NCBI GenBank assembly: GCA_964549115.1
Contig: CAZJTX010000001.1
Span: 1 to 64,000, forward strand
Length of the DNA stretch: 64,000 nt
Direction of reading: 5' to 3'
Source: CAKOSP01 sp964549115
GTDB taxonomy: Bacteria > Bacillota_I > Bacilli_A > RF39 > UBA660
The notes beneath the pieces are model-generated. The model did no database searches. It saw only the letters and a program-made list of their open reading frames with translations, and had not been told where the DNA came from. Shown here in pieces: positions 27,984 through 34,824 of the stretch. The first letter of the stretch is position 1. Each line of letters opens with the position of its first letter. A program made the translations under genes and the position numbers.

Positions 27984-28572
27984 TCATTTTAGCACAATAT
28001 ACATAAAAACCTTTGCTTTTTTTAAGATTTTTAACTATATATGTAGTTTCTAAATTTTTTACTATACTTTTTGCCCCTGCATCTTTTCTAATAACGAACC
28101 ATAATTCGCCATTTTGATTTAAATGTTTTTTGGCGTTTTCTAATATTTCCAACACTATTTTTTTACCAGCTCTTATTGGAGGGTTACTAACAATTAAATC
28201 ATATTTATTTTCTATATTATTATAAGCATGACTTTCAATAACTAATCCTTCTAATTTATTTTTCTTTAAATTCATCTTAGTTAAATGAAGTGCTCTTTTA
28301 TTTACATCACTAAATGTAGTATTAGCATTTAACATCTTTGTTAAAACTATACCTATAAATCCATATCCTGATCCAACATCTAATATTGTTTTGTAATTAC
28401 CATTTCCTTCTTTTAAAATAACTTCAGTTAAAAAGGCGCTTCCATAGTCTATTTTATCTTTAGAAAATACGCCCAAATCAGTAAAAAAAGAAAATTCAAT
28501 ATCATTAAAACTATATTTAATTTCTTTTATTTTACTTTCTAAATTGTTATTATTTATAAAATATTGATTCAA
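27973..28572 (-). CDS. ybxB: Class I SAM-dependent methyltransferase (RsmC/YbxB-like)
   Basis: A 199-residue methyltransferase of the small RsmC-like type. The SAM-binding motif I is LDVGSGYGFIGI near residues 60-71. Motif IV DLIVSNPPIRAG near 131-142 carries the NPP(Y/I) signature of enzymes that methylate exocyclic amino groups in nucleic acids. A role on 16S rRNA guanine is likely but unproven for this family in Bacillota. It stands directly upstream of rpoB, the same place as Bacillus ybxB, which supports orthology. Confidence 0.9.
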   Translation of the reverse strand: MNQYFINNNNLESKIKEIKYSFNDIEFSFFTDLGVFSKDKIDYGSAFLTEVILKEGNGNYKTILDVGSGYGFIGIVLTKMLNANTTFSDVNKRALHLTKMNLKKNKLEGLVIESHAYNNIENKYDLIVSNPPIRAGKKIVLEILENAKKHLNQNGELWFVIRKDAGAKSIVKNLETTYIVKNLKKSKGFYVYCAKMIDN

Positions 28573-28666
28573 ATACTAATCCCCTTTAAAAACTTATTGG
28601 TATTATAACACAAAGGTTACATAATATCTACTACAAACGCGTTTTTCTTCTATTTTAAAATTGAGT

Positions 28667-28694
28667 AAAACTTGACTAAGTTAGTCAAGTTTTT
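28667..28694 (-). terminator. Terminator downstream of tsf
   Basis: An 11-bp stem (28667-28677 with 28683-28693) and a 5-base loop; on the minus strand the tail is TTTT. It separates rpsB-tsf from ybxB. Confidence 0.75.
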
Positions 28695-28715
28695 AACAAT
28701 TTATATTTTAAAGTC

Positions 28716-29591
28716 CTACTCACCCATTTGAGCTTTAACTTCTTCTAAGAAGTTTTCTTCTTTTTTCTCAATACCTTCTCCAACTTCATAACGAATTCCT
28801 TCTAATAAAGTTGAGTCATTATTTTTTAGATATGTTCCAACAGTTACACTATCATCTTTTACGAAAGCTTGTTCTACTAAACAATTATCTTTGTAAAATC
28901 TGTTGATTTTACCTGCAACCATTTTTTCGGCTATGTCTGCTGGTTTACCTTCATCCATTGCTTGTTTTTTTAATAGTTCTTTTTCTTCATTAATAACTTC
29001 TTCAGATACATCTTCTTTAAATAAATATTCTGGTTTCATAGCCGCATAATGCATTGCGACATCTTTAGCCACTTCTTCATCTGACCCTTTTACTTTAATT
29101 AAAACTGCGATGTTTCCGCCCATATGGATATAAGTTCCAAATACTTCATCGTCTTGTTTTTCTAATAAAGTAAATCTTCTAAATGCTATTTTTTCACCGA
29201 TTTTAGCAGTTTTTTCGACTACATAATCGTTTAAAGTATCTTTATCAACTTTTAATTCTAAAGCTTCTTCCATTGTTTTTACTTTATTTTCTAAAATAGT
29301 TTCTCCTATAGTATTTACCATTTCTATAAACTCTTCATTTTTACTTACAAAGTCAGTTTCACTATTTACTTCTAATATTACTGCAAAATTATCTTTTACT
29401 AATACATTAGCTAATCCTTCCGCAGCAATTTTACCTTCTCTTTTTACAGATTTAGCTATTCCTTTTTCTCTTAGGTATTTAATAGCCTCTTCCATATTTC
29501 CCTTTGTTTCTTGTAGTGCAGCTTTACAATCCATCATACCTGCACCAGTTATTTCTCGAAGTTCTTTAACCATACTTGCTGTGATTTCCAT
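28716..29591 (-). CDS. tsf: Translation elongation factor Ts
   Basis: Exchange factor that reloads EF-Tu with GTP. The 291 residues begin with the UBA-like domain and the EF-Tu contact motif MVKELREITGAGMMDCKAAL, then TDFVSKNEEF near residue 80, the other conserved contact. The length is typical for Bacillota. It follows rpsB by one base, in the conserved rpsB-tsf operon. Confidence 0.98.
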   Translation of the reverse strand: MEITASMVKELREITGAGMMDCKAALQETKGNMEEAIKYLREKGIAKSVKREGKIAAEGLANVLVKDNFAVILEVNSETDFVSKNEEFIEMVNTIGETILENKVKTMEEALELKVDKDTLNDYVVEKTAKIGEKIAFRRFTLLEKQDDEVFGTYIHMGGNIAVLIKVKGSDEEVAKDVAMHYAAMKPEYLFKEDVSEEVINEEKELLKKQAMDEGKPADIAEKMVAGKINRFYKDNCLVEQAFVKDDSVTVGTYLKNNDSTLLEGIRYEVGEGIEKKEENFLEEVKAQMGE

Positions 29592-29592
29592 A

Positions 29593-30591
29593 CTATCCCT
29601 CCTTTTGTATTAATTTAATCAAATCTGCTTTTTTAAGCGATGAGTAACCTGTTAAGTTTTTAGATTTTGCTATTGCTCTTAATTCAACTAAAGTTTTTTC
29701 ATTTAAATCTTCTTTAGGTTCTTCTTTTACGACTTCTTTAGTAGGTTCTTTTGATTCCTCTTTTTTAGATTCTTTCTTTTCTTCTTTTGGTTCAACTTTT
29801 TCTTCTGTTTTTTCTTCAACTTTTTCTGCTGGTTTAGGTTCTTTCTTTTCTGTTACTTTTTCTTCTTTTACTGGTTGTTTATCCTCTTCTTTAATATACT
29901 CAACCATTTCTAATCCAGTTCCTTCACAAATAGCATTGTTTAAAACACCAAATATAATTTTAATTGACTTTACTGCATCATCATTACCTGGTATCACAAA
30001 ATCCAAAACATCAGGATCGCCATTTGTGTCTATTAAACCAAATACTGGAATTTTAAGTTTTTTCGCTTCTCTAATAGCGTTATATTCTTTTATAGGATCT
30101 ACTAATATAATTGCTTGAGGTAATTTGTCCATTCCTCTTATACCGCTTAAAACCCTATTTAACTTATCATATTCTTTCTTAATTTTAACAACTTCTTTTT
30201 TAGGTAATTTATCAAAATCACCATTTTTTTCCATTATTTCAATTTCGTCAAGTCTTTTCGCTCTATTTCTAATTGTTCTAAAATTAGTTAAAGTTCCACC
30301 TAACCATCTTTCAGTAACATAAAACGACTCACTTCTTGTTGCTTCTTCTTTTGCTGCTTCCTGAGCTTGCTTCTTAGTTCCTACAAACAATACTTTTCCA
30401 CCATTTTCAGAAATAGTTTTAAGTTCATTGTAAGCAACTTTAAGTAGCTCTGATGTTTTTTCTAAATCGATAATATAAATATCTTCTCTAGCTCCAAAAA
30501 TATAATCTTTCATTTTTGGATTCCATCTTTTTGTTTGGTGACCAAAATGTACACCTGCTTCTAATAAATAACTCATTGATACTACGGCCAT
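29593..30591 (-). CDS. rpsB: 30S ribosomal protein S2 with C-terminal Rho_N/SAP-like extension
   Basis: Small-subunit protein of the head-body junction. The first 225 residues are a normal S2 ([36 protein letters not shown]). They are followed by a low-complexity Lys/Glu linker (about residues 235-297) and a terminal helical domain with [19 protein letters not shown], which resembles the Rho N-terminal / SAP type. Total length is 332, about 90 more than usual. I start at ATG 30591 with AAGGAGG upstream; a TTG three codons earlier is less likely. Similar tails exist on S2 in some Mollicutes relatives. Confidence 0.95.
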   Translation of the reverse strand: MAVVSMSYLLEAGVHFGHQTKRWNPKMKDYIFGAREDIYIIDLEKTSELLKVAYNELKTISENGGKVLFVGTKKQAQEAAKEEATRSESFYVTERWLGGTLTNFRTIRNRAKRLDEIEIMEKNGDFDKLPKKEVVKIKKEYDKLNRVLSGIRGMDKLPQAIILVDPIKEYNAIREAKKLKIPVFGLIDTNGDPDVLDFVIPGNDDAVKSIKIIFGVLNNAICEGTGLEMVEYIKEEDKQPVKEEKVTEKKEPKPAEKVEEKTEEKVEPKEEKKESKKEESKEPTKEVVKEEPKEDLNEKTLVELRAIAKSKNLTGYSSLKKADLIKLIQKEG

Positions 30592-30737
30592 AAATAACAA
30601 CCTCCTTCGTTTTTTTCTTCTTAATACATCAACTTACAATCTCACCTAATTTAGGCACTAGAGATTATAATCCATATTAATGCTTATTTGCATTTACTGC
30701 CAATATGTATTTTAGCATAAGTATCTATATCTAGCAA
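30592..30737 (-). promoter_or_regulatory. rpsB promoter and structured leader
   Basis: Promoter TTGCTA (30732-30737, across the stop of the upstream gene), 17 bases, TAAAAT (30709-30714). The leader of about 110 bases contains a hairpin AATCTC/GAGATT enclosing the near-palindrome CCTAAATTAGG, centred near 30650. Such a leader would fit autoregulation by S2, but I cannot match it to a known class. Confidence 0.55.
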
Positions 30738-31786
30738 GTTTTTGTTCTTTTATTTTCTTGATTTTTTAACTGTTTGGCAAAAACTTTCAATATACCGTTT
30801 TTCAAATCGATAAATTCCAAGTAAATCTCCCCTATACCCGGAAATTTTTCATATGGTAAATCCATATCATATAATCTATATGGAGTAATCATATACTTTT
30901 CGAAATCAGAAATATACTCTAAGGTTTTAAATAATGAATCCTTATTATTTTCAAGTTTATTCATAAGTTCCAATTTGAAATATTCAAACATACACTTTTG
31001 AACTAGACCTGGACCATTATAAAACAAATTTGGATTATCATTGTGGTGCTGAGTTAAATATAGAAATTCAATAATATTAAATACTTTACGATTACTTTCT
31101 GAGTCAACATATTTATTTAATTCTAAAATTATATTATCTATACCGTTTGCTTTAAAATATTCTCCTGCCATAAATTCAAAAGATAGAATCGTACATAATT
31201 GTCCTACAAACGCAGTGGCAAACTCATAGTAATAAACATTGTTATCAATGGTTGGAAATGCTCTGTTAGTAATTATGTCTGTCATACCTTCTGTTATTCC
31301 CATATTATATGAAACGTTCTTATTATAATCTATTTTTGTAAAACCTGTATAAAGCACATTTTCTTTAGAATCAAATCTACTACTAGCTAAATGGGTTAAT
31401 TCATGCAAATAAATTGAAGAAACTATTTTTATTAAATAATCAACTTTAAATTTTTGACCATTTGCTTGACTAATAAGGTCAACTACACTATTTAAACAAA
31501 ACATAATTTCATTTTCTAATAATGAATAAAAAGCAAAAGTTACACCGTCGTTATCAGTTACTTTGTCATCAGATAAATACTTCTTTTCATTCAATCGGTA
31601 ACCAAATTTTACTTTTTCCAAATTATTAATAAATCTAAAATGAAAATTTTTCGGAATTATCTCAAACAAATATAATATAAGTTCTTTCTTATTTTTTAAA
31701 TGTTTTAATTTATCAAAATTTATATTATGGTTTAAATTTGATTTTGTCTTTATTTCAGTTTTATACTTTATCACAACATACTCCAT
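30731..31786 (-). CDS. Putative zincin-type metalloprotein (HELTH motif)
   Basis: A 351-residue protein with the zinc-peptidase signature YLHELTHLAS (HEXXH at about residues 148-152) and, about 40 residues later, MGITEGMTDIIT, whose glutamate could be the third ligand as in gluzincins. There is no signal peptide or membrane helix, so it is probably cytoplasmic. The surrounding sequence is not from a family I recognise. It is divergent from the degenerate sortase with 72 bases between. A peptidase function is inferred from the motif alone. Confidence 0.72.
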   Translation of the reverse strand: MEYVVIKYKTEIKTKSNLNHNINFDKLKHLKNKKELILYLFEIIPKNFHFRFINNLEKVKFGYRLNEKKYLSDDKVTDNDGVTFAFYSLLENEIMFCLNSVVDLISQANGQKFKVDYLIKIVSSIYLHELTHLASSRFDSKENVLYTGFTKIDYNKNVSYNMGITEGMTDIITNRAFPTIDNNVYYYEFATAFVGQLCTILSFEFMAGEYFKANGIDNIILELNKYVDSESNRKVFNIIEFLYLTQHHNDNPNLFYNGPGLVQKCMFEYFKLELMNKLENNKDSLFKTLEYISDFEKYMITPYRLYDMDLPYEKFPGIGEIYLEFIDLKNGILKVFAKQLKNQENKRTKTC

Positions 31787-31843
31787 CCATTAGTTTGTTA
31801 TTATATCAAAACTTAAATAAAAATTACAAATAATATAAATAGT

Positions 31844-31852
31844 TGGTATAAT
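31844..31852 (+). promoter_or_regulatory. Extended -10 promoter of the sortase-like gene
   Basis: TGG-TATAAT with TATAAT at 31847-31852. The ATG begins exactly 7 bases after the hexamer, at the expected transcription start, and there is no Shine-Dalgarno sequence, which suggests a leaderless transcript. Confidence 0.6.
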
Positions 31853-31858
31853 ATATTT

Positions 31859-32653
31859 ATGAAAGATATTATAAAAGATATGTTATACGAAATTGATCCG
31901 AAAGTTAAGAAAAGACAAAAATGGTTTAAAATAGGAATTCTTATTTTAATTTTGGTAAGTATTCTTTTAGTAAATATATTTTTACTTAATAGTGCTTCTT
32001 TCAAACAAAAAGAAGAAATTAGAGAACTTCAACAATATATTAAAGAAAAAGAAAACATTAAACATACTGATAAAATTATTAAAGAGCATTTAGATTACGT
32101 TAATACTCATATAAGAGATATTGATTTTGAAAAGTTAAAAGAAATTAATAAAGAAACATATGGGTGGATTCAATTAAACGGAACCAAAGTTAATTATCCA
32201 TTTTTAAAAACTAATAATAATGATTATTATCAATCCCATTCTTTTTACAAGAAAAACAACAACAACGGATGGGCTTTTATGGATCATAATACTAACTTAA
32301 ACGACAACCATATAATAATATACGGAATAAATATTAATAAAAAAGAGATGTTTGGGGATTTAAAAAGAACATTAAGTAAAAATTGGTTTGAAAGTAAAAC
32401 TAGTCATTTTATTAAAATACTTACAGAAGAAGAAATGAATATATGGAAAATATATAGTGTTTATAAATCCAAAGAACTAATTACAAAAAAAACTTTTAAC
32501 CAAACAGAGCTTAGTGAGTTTTTAAACACTACTAGTAAAGCAAGCATCCATTCATTTAACGAAAACACAGCCGGAACGGACAAAGTATTAACCATAACTA
32601 CACATCTAGATAAAAATGAATACATAGTTATACATGCTTTATTAATTAAATAA
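31859..32653 (+). CDS. Sortase B-like protein lacking all catalytic residues (pseudosortase)
   Basis: A 264-residue protein with a signal-anchor helix (about residues 22-45), a coiled-coil stalk and a clear class B sortase domain: YGWIQLNGTKVNYPF, GWAFMDHN, IIIYGININ and MFGDL. In active SrtB the segment is IYGHNM with catalytic His; here it is IYGINI. The TLSTC segment with catalytic Cys is here TITTH, and the terminal Arg strand reads NEYIVIHALL, without Arg. The fold appears intact while His, Cys and Arg are all replaced, so it cannot act as a transpeptidase. It may bind surface proteins or sorting signals. The gene is otherwise open and full length. Confidence 0.85.
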   Translation: MKDIIKDMLYEIDPKVKKRQKWFKIGILILILVSILLVNIFLLNSASFKQKEEIRELQQYIKEKENIKHTDKIIKEHLDYVNTHIRDIDFEKLKEINKETYGWIQLNGTKVNYPFLKTNNNDYYQSHSFYKKNNNNGWAFMDHNTNLNDNHIIIYGININKKEMFGDLKRTLSKNWFESKTSHFIKILTEEEMNIWKIYSVYKSKELITKKTFNQTELSEFLNTTSKASIHSFNENTAGTDKVLTITTHLDKNEYIVIHALLIK

Positions 32654-32658
32654 GTTAA

Positions 32659-32687
32659 AAAGAAGGTGTAATATAACCTTCTTTTTT
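32659..32687 (+). terminator. Terminator of the sortase-like gene
   Basis: A 9-bp stem (32659-32667 with 32676-32684) and an 8-base loop, followed by TTTT. Confidence 0.85.
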
Positions 32688-32693
32688 GGACAC

Positions 32694-32784
32694 AAAAAAG
32701 AGAACACACCGTTAAATTGAATTAACTAAATGTGCTCTCTAAATACATATTATCATATTAAAATTATTTGTCAATACTTTTTTA
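32694..32784 (-). repeat. Promoter-hairpin repeat, copy R1
   Basis: A 90-base element, closely similar to 34728-34820. On the minus strand it reads TAAAAAAGTATTGACAAAT..., giving TTGACA (32769-32774), 16 bases, TAATAT (32747-32752). Six bases later comes a 10-bp stem (32731-32740 with 32699-32708) with an inner GTTAA/TTAAC stem, then a run of U. It begins one base after the stop codon of the upstream membrane protein gene. The layout predicts a self-terminating RNA of about 48 bases whose 5' end is the first base of the stem. Confidence 0.7.
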
Positions 32785-33441
32785 TTATTTTGTAAAAAGT
32801 GTTTGTACTGCGGTTAATAATGCTAGTGAAAAAAAGAGCAATGTAGAAATGGTTAAACTTTGGAAACCAGGCATTATATAAACAAAATTAATTATAATCA
32901 AAAAGAATATGATAATTCCTTTAACAAACGATATAACTTTAACTAATCTATTTTTAGCAGAAGAAGCCATCAATGGCTCGTCCTTTAATTCCGGATATTT
33001 TTTATCCAAATAATTATTAACTAAATGTCTTATCAATTCTTTTATTATAAATAATATAAGTACCGTTGATATTATTAAAAATACCATGAACGCAACACCC
33101 CTTGGTTCACTACCTAAAAACCTTAATACTCTATTAACATTACCGACGTTTATCAAGTTAGTTATTAGTTTATATATTTGGAAAATTAATATTAACGAAA
33201 TTAAAACAAAAAATATTGTTTTTTTAATGTTCCAGGGTTTTGGTTCATAATTTTCAAAATGTTCTTCGAGCAACAAAACTAAACTGCTTAATACTCCTAG
33301 TATAATTGCGCTTACAAAAACTGAAAACATCAAATAATATAATAAGTACGGATCTATTACATACAATAAAAATAACGACGCAAATATTGTTATTATAGAA
33401 GCCTTCATAAACTTAATTAAAGATCTGGCATTTATTTTCAC
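32785..33441 (-). CDS. Hypothetical integral membrane protein
   Basis: A 218-residue protein with about six membrane helices in two groups, separated by a polar loop (EEHFENYEPKPWNIKK) and a longer loop containing SEPRGVAF. A cytoplasmic-looking segment YLDKKYPELKDEPLMA precedes the last two helices. I recognise no family. It follows metK by 36 bases, so it may be under the same SAM-I riboswitch, which would hint at a role linked to methionine or SAM, but the gap also has room for its own promoter. Confidence 0.75.
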   Translation of the reverse strand: MKINARSLIKFMKASIITIFASLFLLYVIDPYLLYYLMFSVFVSAIILGVLSSLVLLLEEHFENYEPKPWNIKKTIFFVLISLILIFQIYKLITNLINVGNVNRVLRFLGSEPRGVAFMVFLIISTVLILFIIKELIRHLVNNYLDKKYPELKDEPLMASSAKNRLVKVISFVKGIIIFFLIIINFVYIMPGFQSLTISTLLFFSLALLTAVQTLFTK

Positions 33442-33477
33442 ATTAACTCCTTATAACAATATTATATCAAATCTGAT

Positions 33478-34542
33478 TTATAAAAAATGTCCAAATCTTG
33501 ATTTATCTTCAAACTTTACATTGCTATATTCATTTACTAAGTTTTCTACCTTACATTCTTTATATAGATTTTTATTAGCTTTCAAATAACCTATATTACT
33601 ATTTATATTAATAGCCAGGGGTTCTTTAATTCCTATGGCATATGATAACTCAACTACACACCATATTAATTTGTTTTTTTGCAAATATTTTACGGCAATA
33701 TCCCTAGCTTTATAAGTTGCTGATCTATCTACTTTAGTTAAATCTTTACCACTTAAGGCTCCTCCCCCAATATTAGCAAAAGTTTGATAAGTATCTACTG
33801 CTAGTTTTCTACCAGTTAAACCAGAGTCTCCTTCAAATCCTCCTATTAAGAATTTACCAGTTGGATTTATCAAAAAATCTTCCACCTCTATATTATATTT
33901 ACTACATATTTTAAGAGCTATATCTTTAATGATTTTATCTGTTTTATCTCTTTCTAATTCGGTATTGTTATAACTAATAATGAAATATTTTATTTTCTTT
34001 AATTTGTTATAAGAATAATAACCGGTTATTTGCGCTTTACCATCTGGTAAAAACCTATTATCTTTTAATCTTAACTTGTCATACTCCATACTTAATTTTT
34101 GTAAAATCACCATCGCAGTTGGCAAATATTCTTTTGTATCATCACATGCATAACCATACATAATGCCTTGATCCCCCGCTCCCATTTGGTCAACTCCAAT
34201 AGATATATCAGCACTTTGTTTGCCAACATTATTTATAATTTCATAATTGGTACTATAACCTATATCTTTTAATACTCTTTTTACTGTTTTTTCATAATCA
34301 ATTTCTGCTTTAGAGTTAACCTCTCCTGTTATAAAGATTATTCCTTTGCCACCTACTACCTCAATACCACATCTACTCAATTTATCTTTAGATAAATATT
34401 CATCAAGCAGGGCATCACTTATTTGATCGCACACTTTATCCGGATGACCCCTAAACACTATTTCATTACTCTTTAATATTAAGTTTTCCCCTTCTTCATT
34501 TTTTGGATATTTTTCTTGATAATCCATAATACTTTTAGACAT
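33478..34542 (-). CDS. metK: S-adenosylmethionine synthetase
   Basis: Makes SAM from methionine and ATP. The 354 residues include GHPDKVCDQISDALLD near residues 32-47, the ATP-binding GAGDQGIMYGYA near 121-132 and the P-loop-like GGGALSGKD near 257-265. It is about 40 residues shorter than usual (near 395), with loops trimmed in the central domain, and has an extra 20-residue N-terminal stretch before the conserved start. The catalytic motifs are intact. Its leader contains a SAM-I riboswitch with a terminator, so expression should fall when SAM is plentiful. Confidence 0.96.
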   Translation of the reverse strand: MSKSIMDYQEKYPKNEEGENLILKSNEIVFRGHPDKVCDQISDALLDEYLSKDKLSRCGIEVVGGKGIIFITGEVNSKAEIDYEKTVKRVLKDIGYSTNYEIINNVGKQSADISIGVDQMGAGDQGIMYGYACDDTKEYLPTAMVILQKLSMEYDKLRLKDNRFLPDGKAQITGYYSYNKLKKIKYFIISYNNTELERDKTDKIIKDIALKICSKYNIEVEDFLINPTGKFLIGGFEGDSGLTGRKLAVDTYQTFANIGGGALSGKDLTKVDRSATYKARDIAVKYLQKNKLIWCVVELSYAIGIKEPLAININSNIGYLKANKNLYKECKVENLVNEYSNVKFEDKSRFGHFL

Positions 34543-34562
34543 ATTGTCTCCCTTCTATCCAA

Positions 34563-34590
34563 TAAAAAAATGCCCAAGATAACTTGTGCA
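34563..34590 (-). terminator. Terminator of the SAM-I riboswitch expression platform
   Basis: Minus-strand stem (34583-34590 with 34571-34578, one mismatch) and a 4-base loop followed by a run of U (34564-34570), ending about 20 bases before the metK start codon. Confidence 0.85.
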
Positions 34591-34598
34591 TCTAAAGT

Positions 34599-34684
34599 CA
34601 TCTTATCAATCTAGCATTACCACCTAACTTAATAGGTTGGTGTGACTTCATAGGGCTAGTCCCTCCATCACTCTTTATAAGATG
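34599..34684 (-). promoter_or_regulatory. SAM-I (S-box) riboswitch upstream of metK
   Basis: The minus strand shows the S-box consensus: P1 strand CATCTTAT (34677-34684), AAAGAGTGATGGAGGGAC, GCCCTATGAAG, CACACCAACC, a P3 hairpin, GGTGGTAATGC, and the closing P1 strand GATAAGATG (34599-34607). The 86-base aptamer is followed by the terminator at 34563-34590. SAM binding should stabilise P1 and allow termination. S-box control of metK is well established in Bacillota. Confidence 0.95.
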
Positions 34685-34727
34685 TATTAATTATATATTC
34701 TTCTTTTTAATATGTCAAATATAACAT

Positions 34728-34820
34728 AAAAAATAGAGAACACAGCCGTTAAAATTAATTAACAATTGTGGTCTCTATATACATAATACCAAATATAAAT
34801 TATTTGTCAATACTTTTTTA
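34728..34820 (-). repeat. Promoter-hairpin repeat, copy R2
   Basis: The second copy of the 90-base element. TTGACA (34805-34810), 16 bases, TATTAT (34783-34788), then after six bases a 10-position stem with one mismatch (34767-34776 with 34735-34744), the inner GTTAA/TTAAC stem and a U-run. The first 22 bases (TAAAAAAGTATTGACAAATAA) match R1. It lies 4 bases after the leuS stop codon and upstream of the SAM-I riboswitch. Confidence 0.7.
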
Positions 34821-34824
34821 ACAT

